From: Roseateles violae
GTDB taxonomy: Bacteria; Pseudomonadota; Gammaproteobacteria; Burkholderiales; Burkholderiaceae_C
Assembly (NCBI RefSeq): GCF_030410485.1
Contig: NZ_JAUHHC010000002.1
Location: 496,001 to 560,000 of the forward strand
Direction: 5' to 3'
Length of the DNA stretch: 64,000 bases
Shown here: piece after piece, positions 8,277 to 17,298 of the stretch
How the letters are laid out: the number at the start of each line of letters is the position of its first letter
Numbering within the stretch: the first letter of the stretch is position 1
Position numbers and translations under genes: made by a program
The notes under the pieces: model-generated
The model's input: only the letters and a program-made list of their open reading frames with translations
The model's database searches: none
Told to the model about the DNA's origin: nothing

Positions 8277-10568
8277 ATGAACGAAGGGGCGGGGCAGGGA
8301 CCGGCCGCCGCTAATCGCCATGGGGAGCCTGTGATGCTGATCGAGAGAGCCTGGTTGCGATGGTCGACGGCCACCCTGGCCTTCGTGGCCGCGACCTGGC
8401 TGAACCTGCCGCTGCAGCAGTCGCTGGAAGGGCGGGCGCCGCTGATGCCTTACTTCCTGGCGCTGGTGCTGGTGGGCTTGCTCTGCGGGCTGCTGCCGGC
8501 CTTGGCCCTGCTGAGCGCCGCCTGCCTGGCCATCCTCTATTTCTGGATCGAGCCGATAGGCCAGTTCTTTCCGATCAACTCGGTGGCCGATGTCGCGCTG
8601 ATCCTGCTCTTCTGCGGCGTCGGCGCGCTGGTCGCCGCCGTGTCGGCCTGGGCCCGGCAGCTGATGCACAGCGAGCGCCGCAGCCGCGAGCGCCTGCACC
8701 TGGCCCTGGGCGCCGGCCGCATGGTGGCCTGGGACTGGGACGCGCAGAAGGGTTTCGCGATGACGGCGGGCGGCGCGGCGGAGCTCTTCGGCCATGCCTG
8801 GACCGCGGTCGACGATATGGTGCTGGGCATGGCGCCGGATGACGCGGCGAGATTCAAGGCCGCCTACCGCGAGGCCAGCGAGCGCGGCGGCCGCTTCAGC
8901 CTGGTCTGCGCGATCCGGGCGCCCGCTGACGGTCGGCAGTCCTGGGCCCGCTTCGACGGCGACGTCGAGCTCGACGCCCGGGGCCATGCCTTGCGCGCCT
9001 ACGGCGTCGCCGTCGACGTGACGGCCAACGAGGAGGCCCTGCGGGCCAGCCGGGCGGCCGAGGAGCGCGTTCAGCTGGCGCTGGAGATCGGCAAGGTGAT
9101 GGCCTGGGAATGCGATGCCCAGGCGCGCTACACCTGGGCCGTCAACCTGCCGCCGGGCCTGTCGCGCGAGCGCCTGATCGGCGCCGAGGTCGGCAGCCTG
9201 ATCGCCCACCCGCAGTTCACCGCGACGCTGCGCGAGGCGATCGCCTCCGGGCGCAATGCCAATCTGGCCCATCGCGTCTCGCGCGGCGGCCGCGAGCATC
9301 AGCTGATGACCTCGCTGCGGCCGATGCGCAGCGAGGATGGCCGGGTGCGGCGTGTGATCGGCGCGACCGTCGACGTGACCGAGCTGACGGTCGCCCAGGA
9401 GGATTTGCGGCGGGAGAGCCAGCGCAAGGATGCCTTCCTGGCGACCTTGGCCCATGAGCTGCGCAATCCGCTGGCGCCGATACGCTACGCGGTCGCCATC
9501 CTCGGCATGGCCCGCAGCGAGGCCGATCGCGAGCGCGCCGTCGGCATCATCGCGCGCCAGTCCGCGCATATGAGCCGGCTGCTCGACGATCTGCTGGACA
9601 TGAGCCGCATCACGCGCAATGTGGTCGAGCTGCAGCGGCAGACCATCGACCTGCGCGTCGTCGTGCGGCATGCGCTGGAGGCGGTCGAGCCGCTTTATGG
9701 CGAGAAGCAGCAGCGCGTGTCGCTGTCGCTCCCGCCGCAGCCGGTGCTGGTCGACGGCGACCCGACCCGGCTGCAGCAGGTGCTGGGCAATCTGCTCGAC
9801 AACGCCGCCAAGTACAGCCCGGCGCCGGGCGAGGTGGCCGTCCATGTCGCGCTCGATGCCGGCGAGGGGAGCCCGCATGCCGAGGTCAGCGTTGCCGACC
9901 AGGGCATAGGCATCGCGCCCGAGATGCGGCCGCAGGTCTTCGAGCTGTTCAGCCGCATCGACGGCAGCGGCACCGCGCCGGCCGGCCTGGGCATCGGCCT
10001 GGCCGTGTCCCGGCAACTGGTCGAATTGCACGGCGGCACGATCGCCGTGCACAGCGAGGGCCTGGGGTGCGGCAGCCGCTTTGTCGTGCGCCTGCCGCTG
10101 TCGGCGGCGCGGCCCGAGTCGACGGCGGCGGCAGCAGCATCGGAGCTCCATCGGCCGGACGAGCGCATCACCGTGATGGTGGTCGACGACAACGTCGATG
10201 GCGCCGACACGCTGGCCGAGGTGCTGGGCGCCGCGCATTACGGCGTCGTGGTCGCCCACAGCGGCGGGGAGGCGCTGGCGAACTACAAGCGCGCGCGGCC
10301 GCGCGTCGTGCTGCTGGATATCGGGCTGCCGGACATGCCGGGCACCGAGGTCGCGCGCCGCCTGCGCGCCGGCAACGCGCGCGAGGCGCTGACACTGATC
10401 GCCGTCACCGGTTGGGGTCAGCAGGCCGATCGCGATTCGACGGCCGCCGCCGGTTTCGACGCGCATCTGGTGAAACCGGTCGACCTCAAGGAACTGGATC
10501 GGCTGATACGCGGGCTGCTGGCGACTCAGCCGCCGGACGCCGGTCCGGCCGCGGCCGGCGCTTCGTAG
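8277..10568 (+). CDS. Hybrid sensor histidine kinase with DUF4118 membrane domain and receiver
   Basis: A 763-residue protein. Residues 28-130 hold about four membrane helices of the DUF4118 (KdpD-like) type. Two PAS-like regions follow (about 140-250 and 260-375). The HisKA domain has the phospho-acceptor His393 in LAHELRNP, and the HATPase domain (about 490-610) has an N box LDNAAKYSP and G boxes. A C-terminal receiver domain (about 632-750) carries the acceptor Asp681 in LLDIGLPDMPG. The stimulus is unknown and no DNA-binding partner regulator lies beside it, so output probably passes through a phosphotransfer protein or another regulator elsewhere. The gene end overlaps the convergent ComEA-like gene by 43 bases. 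An alternative start at 8334 would remove 19 residues only. Confidence 0.93.
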   Translation: MNEGAGQGPAAANRHGEPVMLIERAWLRWSTATLAFVAATWLNLPLQQSLEGRAPLMPYFLALVLVGLLCGLLPALALLSAACLAILYFWIEPIGQFFPINSVADVALILLFCGVGALVAAVSAWARQLMHSERRSRERLHLALGAGRMVAWDWDAQKGFAMTAGGAAELFGHAWTAVDDMVLGMAPDDAARFKAAYREASERGGRFSLVCAIRAPADGRQSWARFDGDVELDARGHALRAYGVAVDVTANEEALRASRAAEERVQLALEIGKVMAWECDAQARYTWAVNLPPGLSRERLIGAEVGSLIAHPQFTATLREAIASGRNANLAHRVSRGGREHQLMTSLRPMRSEDGRVRRVIGATVDVTELTVAQEDLRRESQRKDAFLATLAHELRNPLAPIRYAVAILGMARSEADRERAVGIIARQSAHMSRLLDDLLDMSRITRNVVELQRQTIDLRVVVRHALEAVEPLYGEKQQRVSLSLPPQPVLVDGDPTRLQQVLGNLLDNAAKYSPAPGEVAVHVALDAGEGSPHAEVSVADQGIGIAPEMRPQVFELFSRIDGSGTAPAGLGIGLAVSRQLVELHGGTIAVHSEGLGCGSRFVVRLPLSAARPESTAAAAASELHRPDERITVMVVDDNVDGADTLAEVLGAAHYGVVVAHSGGEALANYKRARPRVVLLDIGLPDMPGTEVARRLRAGNAREALTLIAVTGWGQQADRDSTAAAGFDAHLVKPVDLKELDRLIRGLLATQPPDAGPAAAGAS

Positions 10569-10837
10569 GCGCGGCCGTTCACCCGCAGGCCCTGGGCAGA
10601 CAGCTTGGCCGCTGTCGCGGGCCCGATGCCGCGCACGCGCCGGTGCAGATCGTTCCAGTCCTCGAAGGTCCGCTGCACACGCGCCGCCAACAGGCGCTCG
10701 GCCAGGGCCGGGCCGATGCCGGGCAGCGATTCGAGCTGGGCCAGGCTGGCGGTGTTCAGTTCCAGCGTCGCCGGCTGGGCCTCGACGGGGCCGACCGCGA
10801 CCAGGGCCAAGGCCAGCAGGCAGGCGCGGCGCCGCAT
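10526..10837 (-). CDS. ComEA-like helix-hairpin-helix protein
   Basis: A 103-residue protein with a signal peptide (MRRRACLL... cleaved near residue 20) and two helix-hairpin-helix motifs (LPGIGPALAERLLAAR and VRGIGPATAAKL). This is the architecture of ComEA-family periplasmic DNA-binding proteins used in natural transformation. GAGGGGA precedes the ATG at 10837, which supports this start over a longer open frame. The stop lies 43 bases inside the end of the convergent histidine kinase gene. It lies 19 bases after msbA on the same strand and is probably cotranscribed with it. comEC is also in this window, 39 kb away. A DNA-uptake role is inferred from the family. Confidence 0.85.
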   Translation of the reverse strand: MRRRACLLALALVAVGPVEAQPATLELNTASLAQLESLPGIGPALAERLLAARVQRTFEDWNDLHRRVRGIGPATAAKLSAQGLRVNGRAYEAPAAAGPASGG

Positions 10838-10856
10838 CGCTGGTCCCCTCGGCGGG

Positions 10857-12620
10857 CTACTCGCCGTGCTGGGCGCGCACCATGGCCGCGTAGGCACCGT
10901 CGCGCGCCAGCAGTTCGGCATGCGAGCCGCTCTCGATCAGGCGGCCGTCGCCCAGCACATGGATCGCGTCGGCGCCGCGTATCGTCGACAGCCGGTGGGC
11001 GATGACGATCAGGGTCTTGCGGCCCTGCCACAGGTCCAGCGCCTGCTGCACCGCGCGCTCGCTCTCGGTGTCCAGGGCCGAGGTCGCCTCGTCGAAGACC
11101 CAGATCGGCGCGTCCTTGTACAGCGCGCGGGCGATCGCCAGGCGCTGGCGCTGGCCGCCGGACAGCTTGCTGCCATTGGCGCCGATCGTCGTGTCCAGGC
11201 CTTGCGGCAGGGTCTGGACGAAGTCCCACAGATGGGCGGCGCGCAGGGCCTGTTCGAGCCGCGCCGGATCGCGCGGCTGGGCATAGGCGATGTTGTCGGC
11301 CACCGAGGCGTCGAACAGCACGATGTCCTGCGAGACGACGGCGAACTGTCGGCGCAGATTGGCCTTCTTCAGCTGCTGGATGTCGACGCCGTCGAGCAGG
11401 ATGCGGCCGGCGTCGGGCCGGCCGAAGCCCAGCAGCAGATGGATGATGGAGCTCTTGCCCGCGCCCGAGGAGCCGACCAGGGCCGTCGTCTGGCCGGGCT
11501 TGAAGGCGAGGCTCAGGCCGTTCAGTGCCGGCCGTTCGGCCTGCGGATAGCGCAGCTCGACGTTCTCGATCTCGATCTCGCCGTGGCATTCGGCCAGCTC
11601 CTGCCGGCCCTCGTCGGGCTCGACCGGCGTGTCCATCAGGCTCAGGCAGCCGCGCGCGACGACCAGGGCATTGGTGATCGGCTGGGCCAGATCGCTCAGG
11701 TGGCGCAGGCGCGAGGTCAGCAGCAGCAGGGCGGTGACGAAGGCGGCGAACTCGCCGACGCCGGTCTGCGTCTTGCGCGCCTGCAGCAGGGCCAGGCAGA
11801 TGATGATGGACAGGCCGACGCTGGCGATCAGCTGCGACAGCGGCTGGGCCAGCGCGCCGGCGGCCGAGGTCTTCAGCGCGCTGCGCTGCACCTCGCGGGC
11901 GCGCTGCGCGAAGCTCTGGCGCTCGTGCTCGGCGGCGTCGAAGCTGCGCACGACGCGCCAGGCGCGGGTCACGTCGTCGACCTTGTTGACCAGGCTCAGC
12001 TGCGCGTCGTAGGTGCGCGTGCCCATCTTGCGCACGCGCGCGTTGACCTTGCGCATGACGACCACCATCAGCGGCGTGGTGATCAGCGAGAGCAGGGTCA
12101 GTTGCCAGTTCAGATAGATCAGATAGCCCAGCATCGCGAGCGCCGGCAGGCCGTCGCGCAGCACGCTGATGACGGTGCCGCCGAGCAGGGTCATGATCTG
12201 CTGCGGGTCGTTGACGACCTTGGTGACGGCCGTGCCCGGTTGCAGGCTGGTGAAGACGCGGGCATCGGCGCGCAGCAGCGATTCGAGCAGGGCCGCGCGG
12301 AAGTCCATCACGCTGCGTGACAGGGTCCAGTTGAACAGGTACTGGCCGAGGAAGGAGAACAGGCCCCGCGTCGCGAACAGGCCGATCAGCACGGCCGGCA
12401 CCCACCAGACGGCGAAGGCCTGGTTGCTGAAGCCCTCGCCGAAGGCCGTCTTGATCAGGGTTGGGATCATCGGCTCGGTCGCCGCCGCGCCCAGATAGGC
12501 GAGGATGGTGAGGGCCAGGCCGCCCCGGTAGGGCTTGACGAAGCGGGCCAGGCGGCGCGCGATCGGCCCGAGTTCGGTGCTCTTGTCGGCGGCTGGAGGG
12601 GCGGGCGTGGCGGCGGTCAT
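10857..12620 (-). CDS. msbA: Lipid A export ATP-binding/permease protein MsbA
   Basis: A 587-residue ABC half-transporter: six transmembrane helices (residues 30-320) and one nucleotide-binding domain. The domain has a Walker A GSSGAGKSS near 380, the signature LSGGQRQRLAIARAL near 485 and the Walker B VFDEATSALD. The length and type match MsbA, the dimeric inner-membrane flippase for lipid A-core. The location beside LPS-type glycosyltransferases and lapAB supports that role over a drug exporter. The start was set at the ATG at 12620; another in-frame ATG at 12641 would add seven residues. The gene is divergent from the glycosyltransferase at 12681. Confidence 0.9.
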   Translation of the reverse strand: MTAATPAPPAADKSTELGPIARRLARFVKPYRGGLALTILAYLGAAATEPMIPTLIKTAFGEGFSNQAFAVWWVPAVLIGLFATRGLFSFLGQYLFNWTLSRSVMDFRAALLESLLRADARVFTSLQPGTAVTKVVNDPQQIMTLLGGTVISVLRDGLPALAMLGYLIYLNWQLTLLSLITTPLMVVVMRKVNARVRKMGTRTYDAQLSLVNKVDDVTRAWRVVRSFDAAEHERQSFAQRAREVQRSALKTSAAGALAQPLSQLIASVGLSIIICLALLQARKTQTGVGEFAAFVTALLLLTSRLRHLSDLAQPITNALVVARGCLSLMDTPVEPDEGRQELAECHGEIEIENVELRYPQAERPALNGLSLAFKPGQTTALVGSSGAGKSSIIHLLLGFGRPDAGRILLDGVDIQQLKKANLRRQFAVVSQDIVLFDASVADNIAYAQPRDPARLEQALRAAHLWDFVQTLPQGLDTTIGANGSKLSGGQRQRLAIARALYKDAPIWVFDEATSALDTESERAVQQALDLWQGRKTLIVIAHRLSTIRGADAIHVLGDGRLIESGSHAELLARDGAYAAMVRAQHGE

Positions 12621-12667
12621 GGGAAGCGATTGTCGCCGCATTGCTGCGCCGGTCCGCGGCGGCTTTT

Positions 12668-12673
12668 TATACT
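12668..12673 (+). promoter_or_regulatory. -10-like hexamer TATACT directly before the GT4 gene
   Basis: TATACT is followed by seven bases and then the ATG at 12681, in the 60-base divergent gap with msbA. There is no ribosome binding site. This is the best-matching hexamer of the series found in this window. Confidence 0.45.
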
Positions 12674-12680
12674 GCCGCCC

Positions 12681-13814
12681 ATGAGCTCGCCCATGAACCC
12701 CGCCGCCGCAACACCGGGAGGCCGCAGCGGCAGGCGTCGCGTGCTGCATCTGGTCACCGGCGGCTTCTCCGGCGCCACCCAGGTCGCCGTCGATCTGTGC
12801 CGGGCCGCGCTGCGCAGCGAGCGCATCGAGCCCATCCTGGTGCTGCGGCGCAAGCGCCATACCGATGAACGACGGGTGCAGGCGCTGCGCGACGAGGGCC
12901 TCACCGTCTTCGTCGTGCCCGGCTGGTCGCACCTGGCGACGATCTGGGCGCTGCGCCGCCTGTGCCGCGAACTGCGGCCCGCGGTGCTGCTGGCGCACGG
13001 CTTTCCCGAGCATCTGCTGGGCCGCTGGGCCGGGCTGTGGGCCGGCGTGCCGCATCTGCTGCAGGTCGAGCACAACTCGCGCGAGCGCTACACGCGCTGG
13101 CGGCTCTGGCAGGCGCGCTGGCTGGCGCGTCGCAGCGCCCGCCTGGTCGGCGTGTCCGAGGGCGTGCGCCAGCGCCTGCTGCAGCTGGGCATGCCCGAGG
13201 CGCTGTGCGAGGCGATCCCCAACGGCATCGCGCTGGAGCGCTTCGCGGACGCCGGGGCCAGGCCTTTTGCCGAGCGGGAGCCGGGTCTTGTCATGTCGGC
13301 CCGCTTCGCGCGGCAGAAGGACCATCCGACCCTGATCCGCGCGCTGGGCCTGCTGAAATCGCGCGGCTTGCGGCCGACGCTGCAGCTGGCCGGTGCGGGC
13401 AAGGCCGGCTACCGGCGCGCGGCCGAGGCGCTGGTGCGCGAGCTCGGCTTGGACGGGCAGGTGCGCTTCCTGGGCCATTACGGTCAGGTCCCGCAACTGC
13501 TGATGAGCCAGCAGATCTGCGTGTTGGCCACACATTGGGAGGGCATGCCGCTGGCCCTGGTGGAGGGCATGGCGGCCGGCTGCGCCTGCGTGGCCTCGGC
13601 CGTGCCGGGCGTCGAGGGCCTGCTCGAGCCGGAAGTGACCGGCCTGCTGGTGCCCGAGGGCGATGCTGCCGCGCTGGCCGATGCGCTGGAGCGCCTGCTG
13701 CGCGATCCGGCGCTGGCGGCCCGGCTCGGCGCGGCCGCGCGCGCGCGCGCGCTGGCCGAACATGGGCTGGCGCTGATGGAGCGCCGTTACGAGGCGCTGC
13801 TGCTCTCGCTCTGA
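12681..13814 (+). CDS. Glycosyltransferase family 4-like protein
   Basis: A 377-residue GT-B fold glycosyltransferase. The N-terminal domain starts with VLHLVTGGFSGATQV (acceptor side); the C-terminal donor-binding domain contains VMSARFARQKDHPTLIRAL and the family signature THWEGMPLALVEGMAAG with its E-x7-E pattern. It probably transfers a sugar from a nucleotide donor to LPS core, O-antigen or another surface glycan; the exact donor cannot be read. The start at 12681 was preferred because it follows TATACT by seven bases; the longer frame from 12630 would run across that element. It converges on the DUF707 gene with a 28-base overlap. Confidence 0.88.
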   Translation: MSSPMNPAAATPGGRSGRRRVLHLVTGGFSGATQVAVDLCRAALRSERIEPILVLRRKRHTDERRVQALRDEGLTVFVVPGWSHLATIWALRRLCRELRPAVLLAHGFPEHLLGRWAGLWAGVPHLLQVEHNSRERYTRWRLWQARWLARRSARLVGVSEGVRQRLLQLGMPEALCEAIPNGIALERFADAGARPFAEREPGLVMSARFARQKDHPTLIRALGLLKSRGLRPTLQLAGAGKAGYRRAAEALVRELGLDGQVRFLGHYGQVPQLLMSQQICVLATHWEGMPLALVEGMAAGCACVASAVPGVEGLLEPEVTGLLVPEGDAAALADALERLLRDPALAARLGAAARARALAEHGLALMERRYEALLLSL

Positions 13815-14656
13815 GAGGCAGCGCCGGCGGCGGCGGCGCGGCGCTCGATGCGGCGCATGCGCCGGCGCGCGTTCATGCTGCGCAGGCCCAGGGTGATGCG
13901 CTCCCACCAGCTCGGCGGCACGCGGGCGATGCCGCCGTACAGCAGGTACTTATTGCTGAAGCGGCTGGCCTGCAGGCCGTAGCGTTCGAGCAGGCGCTGC
14001 TCGTCGCGGCGCGGATCCATGTCCGGGTTGTTGCGGTACAGATCGCCGCCCAGCGGCCGCGTGTGCTTGACCGGCGTCGCGTCGAGCACGGCGATCGAGT
14101 CCTTGCGGCCCTTGCCGGCCAGCTGCGGCCAGACCCAGTCCAGGCCCCAGCCGCTGCGGCTCTCGGAGAAGGTCTTCAGGCAGGCCTTCAGCGCGCTCTT
14201 TTCGAACAGCGGCGCCATCACCTCGACGAAGGCCACATGGCGCAGCAGATAGCGCGGGTTCTGCAGCAGGGTGTCCCAGCTGTAATAGGAATCGCGGGTC
14301 AGCGCCGGCTGGGCCAGGGCCAGGCCGAAGCCGTGGAAGAGGCCGAACATGCGGTTCAGGGTCTCGGTCGTCGCGGCCAGGTCGTCGTCGGGGAACCAGA
14401 AGGCGTCGTACTGCTCGATCAGCCCGGCATGCTCGGCCAGCAAGTCGCCGATGCAGGACCATTTCGGACCGCGGCGCATCTCGTAGTAGTCGGCATCGGC
14501 CTTGTGCAGCTCGGGCTGCTGGCCGTAGTAGCTGATGAACAGATCGAAATCGCGATTCGGCTCGGCGCTCCAGCCGCGGTGCAGCGAGGCGTCGCCGGCG
14601 CGCAGGATCACGAGGTTGCGGCGGCGCAGGGCGGGCAGGGCGCTCGGCGCGCTCAT
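13787..14656 (-). CDS. DUF707-like protein, putative glycosyltransferase
   Basis: A 289-residue protein resembling the DUF707 family, which occurs in bacterial polysaccharide loci and plants and whose biochemistry is unproven. The N-terminal half reads NLVILRAGDASLHRGW and then DLFISYYG; an acidic cluster, FWFPDDDL (near residue 92), is a plausible metal/nucleotide-sugar site of DxD type. The C-terminal 30 residues are Arg-rich and then Ser-rich. Its ATG overlaps the glf stop (ATGA), so it is translationally coupled to the UDP-galactopyranose mutase. That makes a galactofuranose-related transfer step the most attractive inference. It has no signal peptide and is probably cytoplasmic or membrane-associated. 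Confidence 0.72.
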   Translation of the reverse strand: MSAPSALPALRRRNLVILRAGDASLHRGWSAEPNRDFDLFISYYGQQPELHKADADYYEMRRGPKWSCIGDLLAEHAGLIEQYDAFWFPDDDLAATTETLNRMFGLFHGFGLALAQPALTRDSYYSWDTLLQNPRYLLRHVAFVEVMAPLFEKSALKACLKTFSESRSGWGLDWVWPQLAGKGRKDSIAVLDATPVKHTRPLGGDLYRNNPDMDPRRDEQRLLERYGLQASRFSNKYLLYGGIARVPPSWWERITLGLRSMNARRRMRRIERRAAAAGAASQSESSSAS

Positions 14657-15771
14657 GCGGCGTCCCCGGCCGGCCGGTTCGCGATCAGCTTCTCGGCCGC
14701 GGCCAGCGCCGTGGCGACGATCTGGTCCATGTTGTAGTAGCGGTACTGGGCCAGGCGGCCGACGAAGGTGACGCCGCTCTGCTGTTCGGCCAGTGCCTCG
14801 TAGCGCTTGAACAGCGCCTCGTTCTCGGGCCGCGGGATCGGGTAGTAGGGGTCGCCCTCGGCCTGCGGGTACTCGCGCACGATGGAGGTGCCGGCATGCT
14901 GCTCGCCCGTCAGGTGCTTGAACTCGGTGATGCGGGTGTAGTCGTGGTCGTTCGGGTAGTTGACCGTGCCCACCGGCTGGAACTGCGCCTGCGTCGGCAG
15001 ATGCTCGTGATCGAAGCGCAGGCTGCGGTAGGGCAGAGGGCCGTAGCAATGGTCGAAATAGGCGTCGATCGGGCCGGTGTAGACCAGCTGCGCGCCGGCG
15101 AACTGCTCGCGCACCTGCTTGTAGTCGCAGCTCACCCGCACCGTGATGTTCGGGTGGTTCAGCATGCGCTCGAACATGCGCGTGTAGCCCTGGTCCGGCA
15201 TGAACTGGAAGCTGTCGCCGAAATAGCGGTCGTCGTCGTTGTCGCGCGTCGGGATGCGGGCGGCGACGCCGGCCGACAGCTCGCTCAAGTCCAGCCCCCA
15301 CTGCTTCTTGGTGTAGCCGCGGAAGAACTTGTCGCACAGATCCGGGCCGACCGAATTCAGCACCACGTCCTCGCTGGTCTTGATCGGGTCGCGCGGCTGA
15401 CGCACCTGGTCCAGATAGGCCTGCACCTCCGCGCCGCTGAGCGAGAGGCCGTAGAGCTTGTTGATCGTCGTGCGATTGATCGGGATCGGCAGCAACTGCG
15501 CGCCGACCTGGGCCAGCACGCGGTGCTCGTAGAAGCGCCAGTTCGTGAAGCGCGACAGGTACTCGAACACCCGCTTGCTGTTGGTGTGGAAGATGTGCGG
15601 GCCGTAGGGGTGGATCAGGATCCCGTGCTCGTCGACCTTGTCGTAAGCATTGCCGCCGATATGGTCGCGCCGGTCGATCAGCATCACCGTCTTGCCGGCC
15701 TCGGCCAGCTCGCGGGCACAGACGGAGCCGGCATAGCCGGCGCCAACGATCAGGTAGTCGGGAGAGCTCAT
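14653..15771 (-). CDS. glf: UDP-galactopyranose mutase
   Basis: A 372-residue flavoenzyme interconverting UDP-galactopyranose and UDP-galactofuranose. The N-terminal FAD motif is IVGAGYAGSVCARELAEAG; further family landmarks are DRRDHIGGNAYD, GPHIFHTN and, near the C-terminus, GRLAQYRYYNMDQ. Length is as expected for bacterial Glf (about 370-390). Its presence means the cell can make a galactofuranose donor for a surface glycan. It is the second-last gene of a minus-strand run lapA-lapB-GT-GT25-glf-DUF707, 42 bases after the GT25 gene and overlapping the DUF707 start by four bases. The start ATG has only a weak GAAG upstream. Confidence 0.95.
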   Translation of the reverse strand: MSSPDYLIVGAGYAGSVCARELAEAGKTVMLIDRRDHIGGNAYDKVDEHGILIHPYGPHIFHTNSKRVFEYLSRFTNWRFYEHRVLAQVGAQLLPIPINRTTINKLYGLSLSGAEVQAYLDQVRQPRDPIKTSEDVVLNSVGPDLCDKFFRGYTKKQWGLDLSELSAGVAARIPTRDNDDDRYFGDSFQFMPDQGYTRMFERMLNHPNITVRVSCDYKQVREQFAGAQLVYTGPIDAYFDHCYGPLPYRSLRFDHEHLPTQAQFQPVGTVNYPNDHDYTRITEFKHLTGEQHAGTSIVREYPQAEGDPYYPIPRPENEALFKRYEALAEQQSGVTFVGRLAQYRYYNMDQIVATALAAAEKLIANRPAGDAA

Positions 15772-15813
15772 CGTCGCTTCAATCAGTGGATTCAGGTGTG
15801 TGCGATCTGCGGA

Positions 15814-16557
15814 TTATCGATGACGGAAATTGAGCCAGCTATAAGCCGCCTTGTGCCGGAACTTCCGCCAGCGCGCCGCCAGACCCACCTCGGCAGCTTT
15901 CGTGCCTATCGAGCTCTGGAAGCTGGTTTCGTCGAGCCGGATCGCCGCCGGCACGACGCCGAGGATGCGCAGCTCGTTCTCCCACCAGTGGCGCAGATCG
16001 ACGTCGATCGGCCGGCCGAAGGGGATGCGGCTGGCCAAGAGCTTCTCGGCCCCGCTGCGGCTGACCACATAGGCGGCGGTCAGGCTGGGCACGCGCTGGT
16101 AGCGGACCAGCGCATGCGCGCCGACCAGCGGCCGGCTCTCGCTGAGCTTTTCGCGCTTGCTGGTATCGAGGCGGCCGATCAGCTTGATCATGTCCCAGTC
16201 GCGCGGCAAGGCGGCGATCGCGGCGATGACGGCGGCAAAGTCCGGCTCCAGCGCCACATCGTCCTCCAGCACGACCAGGGCCGGATGGTCCGAGGCCAGC
16301 AGCGCCTGCCAGCAGCGCAGATGACTGGCATAGCAGCCCTTCTCGCCATTGACCAGCGGCTTGTGGAACTGGCGCTCGTTCAAGTCCGGGGAATAAAGCC
16401 GCGCCTGCTCGTCCTCGGGCAGCGCGGTCCAGCGCGTCGCCTCGAAGCGCTCGCCGGCCACGCCCAGCCGGGCCAGCTCCGCCTGCATGCGCACGCGGCG
16501 GTCGGCGTCGCTGTCCAGATTGATGAAGACCAGGGGCAGGGCGGTGGCCGGGGTCAT
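15814..16557 (-). CDS. Glycosyltransferase family 25 (LPS biosynthesis type)
   Basis: A 247-residue protein of the GT25 family (LpsA/LgtB-like beta-galactosyltransferases). It shows the family start VFINLDSDADRR, the motif GCYASHLRCW, the acidic site LVVLEDDVALEPDF, and the late TAAYVVSRSGAEKLL. It likely adds a galactose or similar residue to LPS core or a linked glycan; the donor is inferred from family only. The start at 16557 is preceded by GGGCGGAGG. An in-frame ATG at 16572 overlaps the upstream gene's stop codon (ATGA) and would add five residues; both point to translational coupling with the gene before it. Confidence 0.87.
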   Translation of the reverse strand: MTPATALPLVFINLDSDADRRVRMQAELARLGVAGERFEATRWTALPEDEQARLYSPDLNERQFHKPLVNGEKGCYASHLRCWQALLASDHPALVVLEDDVALEPDFAAVIAAIAALPRDWDMIKLIGRLDTSKREKLSESRPLVGAHALVRYQRVPSLTAAYVVSRSGAEKLLASRIPFGRPIDVDLRHWWENELRILGVVPAAIRLDETSFQSSIGTKAAEVGLAARWRKFRHKAAYSWLNFRHR

Positions 16558-16568
16558 TGCCTCCGCCC

Positions 16569-17291
16569 TCATTCGCGCCAGTGCTCGGCGATCCAGCCGG
16601 CCGGCTTGGCATGCCGCCAGTTGCCGTTGCTGCGGCCGGCCAGCGCGTCCGGCGGGTTCATCACGCCGTGGAAGATCAGGATCTTGGCGCCGGCCGGGAC
16701 GCGCGGCGCGCGCAGATAGTTCGTCGGCCAGGTCGGGATGCAGTGGTATTTGTAGCTGGCGCACCAGCGCTTGTCCCAGTACTGCAGCTTGCCCTGCTTG
16801 TGCAGGAAGTCCGACAGATAGGCCTGCTCGTTGCGGAAGGTCTTGCGGATCTGCTCGAAGTCGCGCCGGAAGGTGGCCAGCACGTCCGGATGCGCGCCCA
16901 ACTCGAAGCGGTAGACCGAGGAGTTGCCGGTGATGCGCCAGGGGCGCTTCCAGTCGTGGATGATCAGGAACTCGCCGGGCACCTCGAAGAAGGGCGTGAT
17001 GTCGTCGACGATGACGACGTCCAGATCGAGGAACAGCGCCGTGCCCTTGAGGCCATGCAGATCGGCTTCAAAGGTGGTCAGCTTGGTCCAGCCGCGCTCC
17101 GGGATGCCCGGCGGCAGCGCCAGCGGCGGGATCGGCAGGCATTGCACCTCGGGGCGGATGCCGTCCGTGCGGTCGGTCAGGCAGACGAACTTGAAGTCGC
17201 CGCGCAGATGCCGGCGCACCATCGCGTAGAGCCGGTTGACGTATTCGGGGCCGTACTTCGTGCCCCATTTCATGCAGAGGATGTGACGCAT
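16569..17291 (-). CDS. GT-A type glycosyltransferase, uncharacterised
   Basis: A 240-residue protein starting MRHILCMKWGTKYGPEYVN. The features are those of a nucleotide-diphospho-sugar transferase: an early CLTDR segment, then FLDLDVVIVDDI (about residues 94-105) as the DxD metal site, and a late ILIFHGVMNPPDAL. It resembles GT8-like proteins common beside LPS genes of Burkholderiales; the donor and acceptor are unknown. The ATG lies seven bases after the lapB stop, so the two are cotranscribed. An open frame eight residues longer exists but begins inside lapB and lacks family support. Confidence 0.78.
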   Translation of the reverse strand: MRHILCMKWGTKYGPEYVNRLYAMVRRHLRGDFKFVCLTDRTDGIRPEVQCLPIPPLALPPGIPERGWTKLTTFEADLHGLKGTALFLDLDVVIVDDITPFFEVPGEFLIIHDWKRPWRITGNSSVYRFELGAHPDVLATFRRDFEQIRKTFRNEQAYLSDFLHKQGKLQYWDKRWCASYKYHCIPTWPTNYLRAPRVPAGAKILIFHGVMNPPDALAGRSNGNWRHAKPAGWIAEHWRE

Positions 17292-17298
17292 TGCGGGC

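Noticed and set aside
8253-10466. 737-codon frame antisense to the histidine kinase, and similar long frames opposite msbA (10605-12320) and the antiporter (35173-37869)
   Set aside because: All oppose well-identified genes and show shadow composition.
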